A stretch of DNA of 64,000 bases from Streptomyces odontomachi (GCF_024435355.1 NZ_JAMJWG010000017.1:1-64000); one strand, 5' to 3'; positions 16,554-25,504 are shown, counted from the first letter of the stretch. The notes: generated from the sequence alone by a model not told the origin. Program-made: numbers and translations.

Positions 16554-17693
16554 ATGGAGTTCATGCAAGTCGATCGCGAGACCTGTGAGTCACTGATACC
16601 CGGACTGCTGGGCGCCCTCTCGGACGTGCCGTTCACCGAGCTGGAGTCCGAGTCCGGTCCCGCCATCGGGATCTTCCGTGACCACGGCGGGTCCAACCTG
16701 CTCGTGCCGGCCGCGTTCGGCGGCCAGGACGCCACCGCCCTCCAGGCGGCCCGGGTGGTGCGGGCGCTGGGCGCGGTGGCCCCGTCCCTGTCCGTCGCCA
16801 CCGCGATGCACCACTTCTCGATCGGCACCCTGTTCGGGGTGGCCGACACCTTCGCGGCCGGCACCGACCTGGACGACATGCTGCTCAAGCGTGTCGCGGC
16901 CGAACGCCTGCTGGTGTGCTCCGCGTTCGCCGAGGGCCGCACCAACCAGGGCATCCTCACCCCGACCATGCAGGCCCGGCCGGTGGACGGCGGCTATCTG
17001 CTCACCGGCTCCAAGAAGCCGTGCAGCCTGTCGAGGTCCATGGACCTGATCACCGCGAGCGTGGGGATGCCCCAGCCCGACGGCTCGTCGGAGATGGGCT
17101 TCCTGATCCTGCCCGCCGACACGCCCGGGATCAGCATCCACCCCTTCTGGAACACGCCCGTGCTGGTCGGCGCGGAGAGCAACGAGCTGCGCCTCGACGA
17201 CGTGTTCGTGACCGGCCGCCAGATCCTCCAGCCGCCCGCCGAGCTGGCCGAGGCGCTCAGCGAGCTCCAGGAGGTGGGTCTTATCTGGTTCCAGATGATC
17301 GTGTGCGCCGCCTACACCGGCATGGCGAGTTCCCTCGTCGACCGGGTGCTGCGGCGCGGCCGCGGCGCCCCGGCCGACCGCGCCCAGCTGGCCATGACCA
17401 TCGAGACGGCCGCCCACCTCACCGAGGGCCTGGCCCGCCGGGTCATGGACGACGACACCGACAACGACGGCCTCGCGGCCGCGCTGGTCAGCCGCTTCGC
17501 GGTGCAGCGCCTGATCGCCGAGGCCACCGCGCAGGCCGTGGAGCTGCTCGGCGGCATGGCCTTCATCTCCTCGTCGGACGTCGCCTACCTGGCCGCGGCG
17601 ACCCGCGCGATCGCCTTCCACCCGCCGTCCCGCACCAGCACCCTCGACGGCCTGCTCGACTACTGGACCGGCCAGCCGCTGGTCGTGGCCTGA
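16554..17693 (+). CDS. Flavin-dependent amine N-hydroxylase (acyl-CoA dehydrogenase fold)
   Basis: This 379-residue protein has the acyl-CoA dehydrogenase-like fold: an N-terminal helical domain, a beta domain with LLTGSKKPCSLS near 145, and a C-terminal helical domain ending with a TSTLDGLLDYW-type segment. VlmH, the isobutylamine N-hydroxylase of valanimycin biosynthesis, belongs to this superfamily and works with a separate flavin reductase, for which a candidate stands at 20075-20629. The predicted reaction is alkylamine to alkylhydroxylamine. A true acyl-CoA dehydrogenase role is less likely because no CoA pathway accompanies it. The ATG at 16554 follows GAGGAGC, and the aminotransferase gene begins 19 bp after the stop. 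Confidence 0.82.
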   Translation: MEFMQVDRETCESLIPGLLGALSDVPFTELESESGPAIGIFRDHGGSNLLVPAAFGGQDATALQAARVVRALGAVAPSLSVATAMHHFSIGTLFGVADTFAAGTDLDDMLLKRVAAERLLVCSAFAEGRTNQGILTPTMQARPVDGGYLLTGSKKPCSLSRSMDLITASVGMPQPDGSSEMGFLILPADTPGISIHPFWNTPVLVGAESNELRLDDVFVTGRQILQPPAELAEALSELQEVGLIWFQMIVCAAYTGMASSLVDRVLRRGRGAPADRAQLAMTIETAAHLTEGLARRVMDDDTDNDGLAAALVSRFAVQRLIAEATAQAVELLGGMAFISSSDVAYLAAATRAIAFHPPSRTSTLDGLLDYWTGQPLVVA

Positions 17694-17712
17694 AGCAGGG
17701 GGGAACACAACG

Positions 17713-18972
17713 ATGACGACTCTTCCCACCGACGCCCCCGCGGCCGTCGCCACCGACGATCTGGTGAACCGCTACCGCCGCTACCTGAGCAAGGGACGCG
17801 CCTCGCTCGGCGAGATGTTCGGCGGCGACGTCGAGGTGTCCGCGCAGGGCCCGTGGATCGAGACCGCGGCCGGCCGGCGCATCCTGAACTGCGGTGGATA
17901 CGGCGTCTTCCTGATGGGCGCCCGCCACCCCCGCGTCGTCGCCGAGGTGACCCGGCAGCTGAACACCAACCCGGTCGCCACCCGGCTGCTGCTCGAGCCG
18001 ACCGTCGTGGCCGCCGCGCAGGCGCTGGTCGAGGTCGTGCCGGCGGGACTCGAGAAGGTGCACTTCGCGAGCGGTGGCGCGGAGGCCGTGGAGGCCGCGA
18101 TCAAGCTGGCCCGCGCCCAGGGCAAGACCCACCTCATCTCGATGGAGCTCGGCTACCACGGCAAGACCATGGGAGCCCTCAGCCTCACCGCGAAGGACGT
18201 CTTCCAGCAGCCCTTCAGGCCGCTGCTGCCGCAGGTCTCGCACGTGCCCTACGGCGACGCCGAGGCCCTGGAGAAGGAGCTGGCCCAGTACGCCGGCGAG
18301 GCGTGCGTCATCGTCGAGCCGGTGCAGGGCGAGGCCGGCGTGATCGTGCCGCCGGAGGGCTATCTGCGGGACGTGGCCCGGCTCTGCGGCCAGTACGACG
18401 CGCTGTTCGTGCTGGACGAGATCCAGACCGGGCTCGGCCGTCTCGGCACCTGGTGGGGCGCCGACCGCGAGGGGGTGCTCCCGGACGTGATGCTGGTGGG
18501 CAAGGCCCTGGCCGGCGGTGTGGTGCCGGTCTCGGCGATGGTCGCCACCCGGGAGGCGTTCAAGCCCTTCGACAAGGACCCGTTCATCCACACCTCGACG
18601 TTCTCCGGCAATCCGCTGGCGATGGCCGCCGCGTGCGGTGCGATCGCCGCCCTCAAGGAGGACGCCCTGGTGGAGCGTTCCGCGCAGCTGGGCGAGCTGC
18701 TGCTGACCGAGCTGGAGCGGATCGCCCGCGCCACGCTGGGCGAGCGGGTGCGCGAGGTGCGCGGTGCCGGGCTGCTGATCGGCCTGGAGTTCACCGTGCC
18801 CGGGCTCGCCGGTGAGCTGCTGCTGGAGCTGATCGGCGCGGGCGTGCTCGCGAACCACTCGCTGAACTCCGCCAGCGTCATGCGGCTGACACCCCCGGCC
18901 GTACTGGAGCCGTCCGACGTGCAGTTCCTCCTCGACGCCTTCGAGCAGGCCGCACGCGCGGTGCTGACCTGA
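17713..18972 (+). CDS. Class III PLP-dependent aminotransferase
   Basis: This 419-residue fold-type I enzyme resembles ornithine/putrescine aminotransferases. It shows the PLP phosphate segment SGGAEAVEAAIKLAR, the Asp in VLDEIQTGLGRLG, and the Schiff-base lysine Lys264 in LVGKALAGG. In context it most likely aminates a long-chain aldehyde to the primary amine that the N-hydroxylase then oxidises; class III enzymes accept terminal aldehydes. A GGGGGAAC-type site precedes the ATG. It shares the block running from the aldehyde dehydrogenase to the KASII gene. Confidence 0.87.
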   Translation: MTTLPTDAPAAVATDDLVNRYRRYLSKGRASLGEMFGGDVEVSAQGPWIETAAGRRILNCGGYGVFLMGARHPRVVAEVTRQLNTNPVATRLLLEPTVVAAAQALVEVVPAGLEKVHFASGGAEAVEAAIKLARAQGKTHLISMELGYHGKTMGALSLTAKDVFQQPFRPLLPQVSHVPYGDAEALEKELAQYAGEACVIVEPVQGEAGVIVPPEGYLRDVARLCGQYDALFVLDEIQTGLGRLGTWWGADREGVLPDVMLVGKALAGGVVPVSAMVATREAFKPFDKDPFIHTSTFSGNPLAMAAACGAIAALKEDALVERSAQLGELLLTELERIARATLGERVREVRGAGLLIGLEFTVPGLAGELLLELIGAGVLANHSLNSASVMRLTPPAVLEPSDVQFLLDAFEQAARAVLT

Positions 18973-19059
18973 GGCCGCCCGCGCACACCGCACGGCGCCC
19001 GCAGCACCCCGCCCCACCTCCGCCCGCCGACCGTACGACCGACCACAGGAGTACCCAGC

Positions 19060-19587
19060 GTGCGAACCATCCACCTACGTGTGGCCCTGGAGGGCCAGGA
19101 GTCCGGTGCCGCCTTCGAGGCCATCGCCGACTTCACGCGCTTCGCCGACCTGGCCGAGGACATCCACGTCGTCGAGACCCATCAGGGCCCGTCCTCGGAC
19201 GGCCCCCGGGACAGTGACTGGGAGGTCAACTTCCGGCGCGGAGTCATGCGCTGGAACGAGACCGAGGTGCTGGACCCGGAGCAGCTCACCATCGAGTTCG
19301 ACCAGACCGACGGGGACTTCGAGGAGTTCCGCGGCCACTGGCGGCTGACCCCGACGGACCCCGGCACCGAGGTGTTCTTCGAGGTCACCTACGACTTCGG
19401 CATCGAGAGCCTGGTCGGGATCATGGACCCCATCGCGGAACGCGTGATCAAGCGGGCCCTCTGCTCGGTACTGGAGGGACTCTTCGGCCGCATCAGCGTG
19501 CTGGAGGGCGGCGAAGCCCTCACCGACCTGCCCGGCTCTTCTTCCCCGACCCCGACCCAACCACTCGTCACAGGGAGGAGCGCCTGA
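19060..19587 (+). CDS. SRPBCC (START/cyclase-like) protein
   Basis: This 175-residue protein fits the helix-grip fold of the polyketide cyclase/SRPBCC superfamily: an N-terminal strand, the FEAIADFTRFADL segment, WEVNFRRGVMRWNE, and a long C-terminal helix. The last 25 residues are a disordered Pro/Thr tail. These proteins bind hydrophobic ligands in a cavity. It could hold the alkylhydroxylamine or hydrazine intermediate for the next enzymes. The GTG follows ACAGGAGT, and the stop overlaps the ATG of the membrane protein (TGATG), so the two are coupled. I cannot assign a specific reaction. Confidence 0.72.
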   Translation: MRTIHLRVALEGQESGAAFEAIADFTRFADLAEDIHVVETHQGPSSDGPRDSDWEVNFRRGVMRWNETEVLDPEQLTIEFDQTDGDFEEFRGHWRLTPTDPGTEVFFEVTYDFGIESLVGIMDPIAERVIKRALCSVLEGLFGRISVLEGGEALTDLPGSSSPTPTQPLVTGRSA

Positions 19588-20078
19588 TGGATGCCCTCAA
19601 CCGCTTCGAAACCAAGACGACCTACCGGCTGATCCGCCTGGAGTACCTCTTCGCCCTGGTGGTCAGCTTCTACTTCCTCTTCAAGCACCTGGACGACATC
19701 AGGTGGTGGCCGTTCGCGCTGCTGTTCGTCTACATCGACCTGATCGGCTACATCCCGGGTGCCATCGCCTTCCACCGCAGCGAGACCAAACGGATCTCGA
19801 AGGCGTACCACGTCCTCTACAACACCATGCACAGCATGGCCACCCAGGCGGTCGTGGCGCTGCTGTGGGGGCTGCTGTTCGGCAGCGAATGGGCGCTGCT
19901 CGCGCTGCCCATCCACCTGTGCGGGGACCGCGCGCTGTTCGGCAACTTCCTCAAGCCGTTCCGGGTGAGCTTCGAACCCGTGGCGCACCCGAAGTTCGCC
20001 GACCTGGTCAGCGAGATCGAGGGCGAGCCCGCGCGGCTGCCCGTCGGCGCCGCCGCCCAGCAGTCCGCCGCGTCATGA
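19587..20078 (+). CDS. Small His-rich integral membrane protein (VlmO-like candidate)
   Basis: This 163-residue protein has three or four membrane segments (about 18-35, 40-62, 85-105, 108-122). Polar residues are concentrated at the membrane edges: His in AIAFHRSETKR, Tyr/His in AYHVLYNTMHSM, and LPIHLCGDRALFGN. Such a His/Asp/Arg pattern within helices suggests an enzyme rather than a simple anchor. It is coupled on both sides, by TGATG with the SRPBCC gene and ATGA with the flavin reductase gene. Its place between N-oxidation genes suggests a part in turning the O-seryl hydroxylamine into the N-N bonded species. The likeness to VlmO of the valanimycin cluster is from memory and unverified. 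Confidence 0.72.
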   Translation: MDALNRFETKTTYRLIRLEYLFALVVSFYFLFKHLDDIRWWPFALLFVYIDLIGYIPGAIAFHRSETKRISKAYHVLYNTMHSMATQAVVALLWGLLFGSEWALLALPIHLCGDRALFGNFLKPFRVSFEPVAHPKFADLVSEIEGEPARLPVGAAAQQSAAS

Positions 20079-20629
20079 CGACGCCCACCGGAACGATCCG
20101 CACCCAGCCGGAACGGGCCGCCGAGCTGGTCGAGTCGACGGCATGGCACGCCGCGCGAAGGTTCCCCACGGGCGTGTCGGTGGTGACCACGGGAAGCGGT
20201 GAGACGGCGCACGGCAGCACCGTGAGCGCGTTCTCCTTCGTCTCCCACGACCCCCCGCTGGTGGCCATCTGCCTGGCGCGCGGCAGCTCCCTGCTGACCC
20301 GCATCGCCGAACACCGCAGCTATGCGGTCAACGTGCTCGCCGGCCACCAGTCGGCCGTGGCCCGGCACTTCGCCAGCCGCGCCAAGAAGACCGGTCCTGC
20401 CCAGTTCCACGGCATCGGCTGCACGCCAGGTGAGGGAGGCGTGCCGCGCCTCACCGGGACCGTCAGCTGGCTGCACTGCCGCGTCCGCGACCTGGTCGAG
20501 GCCGGCGACCACGTCATCGTGCTCGGCACCGTGACCGACTTCGGCTGCGACCGCGGGCGTACCCCGCTGCTCTACTTCGCCGGCCATCTGCACCCCGAAC
20601 GCATTCGGATCGAGGAGGACACCCCATGA
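20075..20629 (+). CDS. NAD(P)H:flavin reductase (HpaC/VlmR type)
   Basis: This 184-residue protein matches short-chain flavin reductases of two-component monooxygenases: FPTGVSVVTT, STVSAFSFVSHDPPLVAICL, and FAVN-like YAVNVLA motifs, with a C-terminal GDHVIVLGTV and LLYFAGHLH. It would supply reduced flavin to the acyl-CoA-dehydrogenase-like N-hydroxylase, as VlmR does for VlmH. ATGA overlaps on both sides place it in a tightly coupled operon between the membrane protein and the diiron protein. Confidence 0.9.
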   Translation: MTTPTGTIRTQPERAAELVESTAWHAARRFPTGVSVVTTGSGETAHGSTVSAFSFVSHDPPLVAICLARGSSLLTRIAEHRSYAVNVLAGHQSAVARHFASRAKKTGPAQFHGIGCTPGEGGVPRLTGTVSWLHCRVRDLVEAGDHVIVLGTVTDFGCDRGRTPLLYFAGHLHPERIRIEEDTP

Positions 20630-21579
20630 CCGACGTCATCCCCGCGGAGGCGGACTGGGACCGCGCACCCGGCCTGCTGGAAGGGGCCATGGACCTGGAG
20701 CTGACCGCGGCGGACTGCAACCTCCGCTACTGGATCCAGGCGGTGCCGCAGGGCACCCTGCGCGGCCGGCCTGACGGCCACGACCCCGCCCTGAAGGTCG
20801 GCGAGCACATGCGCCAAGGCCCGTTCTACGAGGCCATCACCCAGGAGTACGCCTTCCGCGCGCTCGCCGAGGAGAAGGCCGCCCGGGTGCTGGCCTACCT
20901 GGTCCCCATCGCGCCGGACATCGACGGCATGGAGTTCTACAGCACCCAGGTGCTCGACGAGGCCCGGCACTCGATGATCTTCCGCAACCACCTGCTGGCG
21001 CTCGGGGTCCCCGCGCAGCGCCTGAACCAGGCCATCCAGGAGTTCGCCTCCCCCTACCAGGACAGCGTGCTGGCACCGCTCGAGCAGCGCAGCCTGGAGA
21101 TCATGCGGGACGACCGCGACTACATCGGCGGCGTGGTCATGATGACCATCATCCTGGAAGGCGCGCTCGCGCCCGCCGCCGAGCTGAGCGAGCGCAAGTG
21201 GCGCCCGATCGACCCGGCGGCCGCGGAGATCGACAAGGGCGCCGGCATCGACGAGATCCGCCATCTGACGGTGGGCGCCGCCATCGCCCGCCAGTACCTG
21301 CTCGACCACCCCCAGGAGAAGGACCGGGTGCTCGAACTGATCCACAACGGCATGAAGATGTGGGAGTACCTGCCCACCCACGACCTGGTGCACTGGCGCG
21401 AGGTGAAGTTCCAGGAGGGCCTGGAGCGGTACGGCGACCTCGTCGGGGACTACGAGGTGTGGCCGGGCCGCCGGCTGCTGGACACCACGCCGGACGAGCG
21501 CCAGGAGACCGCCGACCGCTGGTCCGACGAGATGAAGGCGCAGCGGCTGAAGTACATGGGTCTTGCGGAGGCGCTGTGA
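20626..21579 (+). CDS. Ferritin-like diiron oxygenase (VlmB-like candidate)
   Basis: This 317-residue, mainly helical protein carries two ExxH iron motifs, Glu112-Ala-Arg-His115 and Glu210-Ile-Arg-His213. Glu83 and Glu178 are in the right places to complete a four-helix diiron site. Such proteins oxidise amines or hydrazines. In the azoxy setting the natural role is the multi-electron oxidation of an N,N-disubstituted hydrazine to the azoxy group, and the likeness to VlmB is recalled rather than computed. It is coupled to the flavin reductase (ATGA) and to the KASIII gene (GTGA). A fatty-acyl oxidation role is the alternative. Confidence 0.85.
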   Translation: MTDVIPAEADWDRAPGLLEGAMDLELTAADCNLRYWIQAVPQGTLRGRPDGHDPALKVGEHMRQGPFYEAITQEYAFRALAEEKAARVLAYLVPIAPDIDGMEFYSTQVLDEARHSMIFRNHLLALGVPAQRLNQAIQEFASPYQDSVLAPLEQRSLEIMRDDRDYIGGVVMMTIILEGALAPAAELSERKWRPIDPAAAEIDKGAGIDEIRHLTVGAAIARQYLLDHPQEKDRVLELIHNGMKMWEYLPTHDLVHWREVKFQEGLERYGDLVGDYEVWPGRRLLDTTPDERQETADRWSDEMKAQRLKYMGLAEAL

Positions 21580-22595
21580 CGCCGGCGCGGCACGGCCGTA
21601 CCGCCGCCGTGCTGTCCGGAATCGGCGCCTGGTTACCCCCGAGGGTGGTCACCAACGACGAGCTCGCGACACGTCTGGACACCTCCGACGCCTGGATCCG
21701 CAGCCGTACCGGCATCGGGCAGCGCCACTTCATCGAAGCCGGCATGTCCACCGGTTCGCTCGCCGTGGAGGCCGGGGCCCGGGCCCTGAAGTCCGCGAAC
21801 CTCGACTCCGTCGACGTGGTGGTGCTCGCCACCACCACCCCTGACCAGCCGTGCCCCGCCACCGCCCCGCTGGTGGCGGCCCGGCTCGGCATGACCGCCG
21901 TCCCGGCGTTCGACGTGGGGGCGGTGTGCGCGGGATTCGTCTACGCGCTGTCCGTCGCCGCCGGTCTTATCGTCTCCGGCACGGTCGGCAACGCCCTGGT
22001 CATCGGCGCGGACGCGTTCTCCACGCTGCTCGACCCGACCGACCGCGGCTCCGGCGTGATCTTCGGGGACGGCGCCGGCGCCGTGGTGCTGCGCTCCGGC
22101 GAGCCCGACGAGCCCGGTGCCCTCGGTCCGTTCGACCTCGGCACGGACGGGGAGCACGCCGAGCTGATCGAGATACCCGCGGGCGGGTCGGCGCAGCGCG
22201 CCGGCGGCGTACCGACCCGCGCCGACGACCACTACTTCACCATGCAGGGGCGTGCGGTGTTCAAGCACGCCGTGCTGCGGATGACCGCATCGGTGCAGCG
22301 CGCCGTCCGGCGGGCCCGGTGGACCATGGCCGACGTCGACCGCGTCGCCGCCCACCAGGCCAACTCCCGCATCCTGCACGCCCTCGCCGACCAGCTGGGC
22401 ATGGCGCACGAGACGTTCCTGAGCAACATCGACCGGGTCGGCAACACGGCCGCGGCCTCCGTGCCGCTGCTGCTGAACGACGCGGTCGCGGACGGCACCC
22501 TGCGGCCGGGCCAGCGGGTGGTGCTCACCTCGTTCGGCGGCGGGCTCGCCTGGGGCTCCACCACCCTGCGCTGGCCGGAGCTGGACGTCGTCTGA
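21576..22595 (+). CDS. Beta-ketoacyl-ACP synthase III (FabH-like)
   Basis: This 339-residue thiolase-fold enzyme has the catalytic triad of KASIII: Cys118 (VCAGF), His in AHQANSRI and Asn in DRVGNTAAAS, plus the FabH N-terminal segment SDAWIRSRTGI. It condenses a short acyl-CoA starter with malonyl-ACP and so begins a dedicated fatty chain. The GTG start overlaps the diiron gene's stop. With the ACP and KASII that follow, it forms a cluster-specific chain-building unit; reducing and dehydrating steps would come from housekeeping Fab enzymes. Confidence 0.92.
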   Translation: MTPARHGRTAAVLSGIGAWLPPRVVTNDELATRLDTSDAWIRSRTGIGQRHFIEAGMSTGSLAVEAGARALKSANLDSVDVVVLATTTPDQPCPATAPLVAARLGMTAVPAFDVGAVCAGFVYALSVAAGLIVSGTVGNALVIGADAFSTLLDPTDRGSGVIFGDGAGAVVLRSGEPDEPGALGPFDLGTDGEHAELIEIPAGGSAQRAGGVPTRADDHYFTMQGRAVFKHAVLRMTASVQRAVRRARWTMADVDRVAAHQANSRILHALADQLGMAHETFLSNIDRVGNTAAASVPLLLNDAVADGTLRPGQRVVLTSFGGGLAWGSTTLRWPELDVV

Positions 22596-22678
22596 CCGGA
22601 CGTACGCCAGGCCGTCGACCGCACCACCCCGCACGAAAACGCCCCGCAGAAAACACCCCTCTCGAAACGGAGACAGTC

Positions 22679-22921
22679 ATGCCGAGTGTTCTCGACCAGA
22701 TCAGCGACATCCTGGTCAATCGGTTCGGGGTCGAACCGGAGGAGGTCAACGAGGACGCCACGATGCGCAGCCTCGACCTGGACTCCCTGGCCATGGTCGA
22801 GTTCGCCCTCGTCGCCGGGGGCGAGTTCCAGGTGACGATCGAGGACGAGGAGGTCGACGCCGACTCCACGGTGAAGGACCTCATCGCCCTCATCGACGGC
22901 AAGAAGAAGGCGTTGGCGTGA
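22679..22921 (+). CDS. Acyl carrier protein of the lipid module
   Basis: This 80-residue acidic carrier protein has phosphopantetheine Ser36 in LDLDSLAMVEF. It resembles type II fatty-acid/polyketide ACPs and differs from the larger discrete ACP at 5482-5940, which has a docking tail. It carries the growing acyl chain for the KASIII and KASII on either side. Its stop overlaps the KASII start (GTGA). Confidence 0.93.
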   Translation: MPSVLDQISDILVNRFGVEPEEVNEDATMRSLDLDSLAMVEFALVAGGEFQVTIEDEEVDADSTVKDLIALIDGKKKALA

Positions 22922-24168
22922 CACCGACCCGCGGCTCCGGTGCGCCCGACGTGGTGGTCACCGGACTGGGTCTGGTCACCCCGGCCGGGGTGGGGGTGGC
23001 GGAGACCTGGTCGCGTGCGCTGAGCGGCGAGCCGACCGCGGCCCCCGACCCGGAACTGGACGGGCACACCGTCGACTTCAGCTGCCGGGTGCCCGGGTAC
23101 GACCCGGTCGCCCAGTTCGGCAGGCGCCGCGCCTGGCGGCTCGACCGGTATGTGCAGCTGGCGCTGACGGCCACCCGCGAGGCCCTGGCCGACAGCGGGC
23201 TGAACCCGCAGGACGCCCGGTCCTGCGACGCCACCCGGGTCGGCGTGGTCCTCGGCAACGCCCTGGGCGGCACCTCGACCTTCGAGCAGCAGGTCCGCAG
23301 CCTGCACGAGGCGGGACCGCAGGCCGTCTCCCCGATGCTGGTGCCGATGTCCGCGGTCAACATGGTGTCCGGCTACGTCGCGATGGAGGTGGGCGCCCGA
23401 GGCCCCAACCTGGTGACCGCCACGGCCTGCGCCTCGGGGGCCACGGCGATCGGCGTGGCCCGGGACATGCTCCGCTCGGGGGCGTGCGACGTGGTCATCA
23501 CCGGCGGCACGGAGTCGAGCCTGACCCCGACCGTCATGGCGGGCTTCGCGCGGATGGGGGCGCTCTCCCGGCGCCGCGCGGACCCGGCGGCGGCCTCCCG
23601 CCCCTTCGACGCCGACCGGGACGGGTTCGTCGCGGCCGAGGGCGCCGGGGTGCTGGTCCTGGAGACGGCGGCCCACGCACGCTCCCGGGGCGCCCGGGTA
23701 CGGGCCCGGCTCGGCGGGTACGGCGCCTCAGCCGACGCCCACCACGCCACCGCGCCGGATCCCGAGGGCCGGGGCGCCGAACTGGCCATCCGGGCGGCGC
23801 TGGACAGCGCCGGCGTCGCACCGCACGAGGTCGACCACGTGAACGCGCACGGCACGTCGACGCCGCTCAACGACCTGACCGAGGCCCACGTCCTGAAGCG
23901 GGTGCTCGGGTCGGACGCCGTCGTCACGTCGACCAAGGGCGTGACCGGCCACTCGCTCGGCGCGGCCGGCGCCATCGAGGCGGCGCTCACCGTCCTCGCC
24001 GTCGAGCACGGCACCGTACCCCCGACGGCGAACCTCGACAGCCTCGACGCGGCGATCGAGGTCGAGGTGGCGGCGAAGACGCCGCGGGAGCTGCCCATCG
24101 ACGTCGCGATGAGCAACTCCTTCGGATTCGGAGGGCAGAACGCCGTCCTCGTGTTCACCGCGGCCTGA
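22918..24168 (+). CDS. Beta-ketoacyl-ACP synthase II (FabF-like)
   Basis: This 416-residue elongating condensing enzyme has Cys171 (TACASGA), His in NAHGTSTPLND and His in GVTGHSLGAAGA, and ends in a SFGFGGQN segment. It extends the chain begun by KASIII on the neighbouring ACP. Unlike aromatic type II PKS loci, there is no chain-length-factor partner, so a fatty-acid-like chain is expected. It ends the long coupled block that begins at 14750. Confidence 0.93.
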   Translation: MTPTRGSGAPDVVVTGLGLVTPAGVGVAETWSRALSGEPTAAPDPELDGHTVDFSCRVPGYDPVAQFGRRRAWRLDRYVQLALTATREALADSGLNPQDARSCDATRVGVVLGNALGGTSTFEQQVRSLHEAGPQAVSPMLVPMSAVNMVSGYVAMEVGARGPNLVTATACASGATAIGVARDMLRSGACDVVITGGTESSLTPTVMAGFARMGALSRRRADPAAASRPFDADRDGFVAAEGAGVLVLETAAHARSRGARVRARLGGYGASADAHHATAPDPEGRGAELAIRAALDSAGVAPHEVDHVNAHGTSTPLNDLTEAHVLKRVLGSDAVVTSTKGVTGHSLGAAGAIEAALTVLAVEHGTVPPTANLDSLDAAIEVEVAAKTPRELPIDVAMSNSFGFGGQNAVLVFTAA

Positions 24169-24197
24169 CCGTTCACCGCGGCCCGACCGCGCCGCCG

Positions 24198-24291
24198 CTC
24201 GGGTTTCCCGCGCGATGTCCGCGCCGGTCACCCCGGCCGGCCTGCCCTTCCGGCCGGGGGGTCCGGGGGGCGTCCCCGGGGAAATGCAGAA
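24198..24291 (+). promoter_or_regulatory. Leader element shared with the MFS gene
   Basis: This is the second copy of the element at 11811-11931, about 88% identical over 68 bp, with a short second block (24272-24291). It ends 27 bp before the desaturase ATG, whose ribosome site is GAAGGAGAA. The first block is rich in CCGG-centred short palindromes. Confidence 0.6.
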
Positions 24292-24318
24292 TTCGGTTCG
24301 ATACGAAGGAGAACGCGC

Positions 24319-25368
24319 ATGCCCGCGCGACAGGACATGCTGGTCCTCTCACCGACCGGCACCTTCGAAGAGCTCTTCGAGCGGGTCAAGGAGAAGGGGC
24401 TGATGGAGCCCCGAAACAACTACTACACCCTGAAGATCGCCTCCAACCTGCTGCTCTTCGCGGCCTGCTGGGCGGCCCTGTTCTGGTTCGGGGACACCTG
24501 GTGGCAGCTGGTGACGGCGGTGGTGCTCGCGCTGGCCTTCGTGCAGACGGGCTTCATCGCGCACGACACCGGTCACAAGCAGATCTCGAAGTCGAAGGTG
24601 CCCTCGGAGATCCTGGGCGCCGTGCACATGAACCTGCTCATGGGCACCGCCTACGGATGGTGGATCAACCACCACAACCGTCATCACAGCAATCCCAACA
24701 ACCTGGACCGCGATCCCGACACGATGCGCCGTCAGGTGATCTTCGACGTGGACGAGGTCCCGGCGAAGGCGACCACCGGCTTCCGGCGGTTCATCATCCG
24801 ATTCCAGTCGGTGATGTTCTTCGTGCTGCTCAGCCAGGAGGCATGGCGCCTGCACGCCTCCGGGTTCAAGGCGGCACGCGCGGGACAACTGCGCCGGCCG
24901 GTGCTGGAGCTCGGCCTGATCGCGGTGCACGCCGTCGTCGGTGTGGCGGCCGTGTTCAGCGTGCTGTCGCCGGTCAAGGCGGTGGTTTTCATCCTGCTCA
25001 ACCAGGCGGTGTTCGGGTTGTACCTGGGTGCCGTGTTCGCCCCGAACCACAAGGGAATGGTGGTCCACCGCAACGACGTCCAGCTGGACTGGCTGCACCG
25101 GCAGGTGCTGACATCCCGGAACATCAGGTCCACACGGCTGACGGACTTTCTCTATGGCGGACTCAATTACCAGGTCGAGCACCACTTGTTCCCCGCCATG
25201 CCACGTGTAAACCTGCGGCGGGTGCGACCGATGGTCCTCGACTACTGTGCGGAGCACGGTATTCCGTACCTGGAGGTCTCCGTCTGGGAGTCCTATGCGG
25301 AAGTGGCCCGATTCCTCGGTCGAGTGAGCCGGGAAGCGCGCGGAGACGCGGCGCCACAGGTAGTCTGA
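24319..25368 (+). CDS. Membrane fatty-acid desaturase
   Basis: This 349-residue diiron membrane enzyme has the three histidine boxes HDTGH, HNRHH and QVEHH plus hydrophobic pairs between them. The family inserts a double bond into fatty acyl chains. In this cluster it could make the unsaturated chain typical of many azoxy products, such as the vinyl group next to the azoxy in elaiomycin; the true substrate could be acyl-ACP, acyl-CoA or the finished azoxy compound. It has its own leader, shared with the MFS gene, so it is probably a separately controlled transcript. Confidence 0.92.
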   Translation: MPARQDMLVLSPTGTFEELFERVKEKGLMEPRNNYYTLKIASNLLLFAACWAALFWFGDTWWQLVTAVVLALAFVQTGFIAHDTGHKQISKSKVPSEILGAVHMNLLMGTAYGWWINHHNRHHSNPNNLDRDPDTMRRQVIFDVDEVPAKATTGFRRFIIRFQSVMFFVLLSQEAWRLHASGFKAARAGQLRRPVLELGLIAVHAVVGVAAVFSVLSPVKAVVFILLNQAVFGLYLGAVFAPNHKGMVVHRNDVQLDWLHRQVLTSRNIRSTRLTDFLYGGLNYQVEHHLFPAMPRVNLRRVRPMVLDYCAEHGIPYLEVSVWESYAEVARFLGRVSREARGDAAPQVV

Positions 25369-25504
25369 TGTGTGTGGCCCGGCGGTCGGCCGGCGGCAGC
25401 CGTACGGCTGCATTGCCTTCCGGCTCGACGGGCCGCATAATTTTAAGTGCTCTTTGCGCGCCAGTGTGTCTCCCCCTTATAGCTGCGCTCGTCGCCCGAT
25501 GTCA

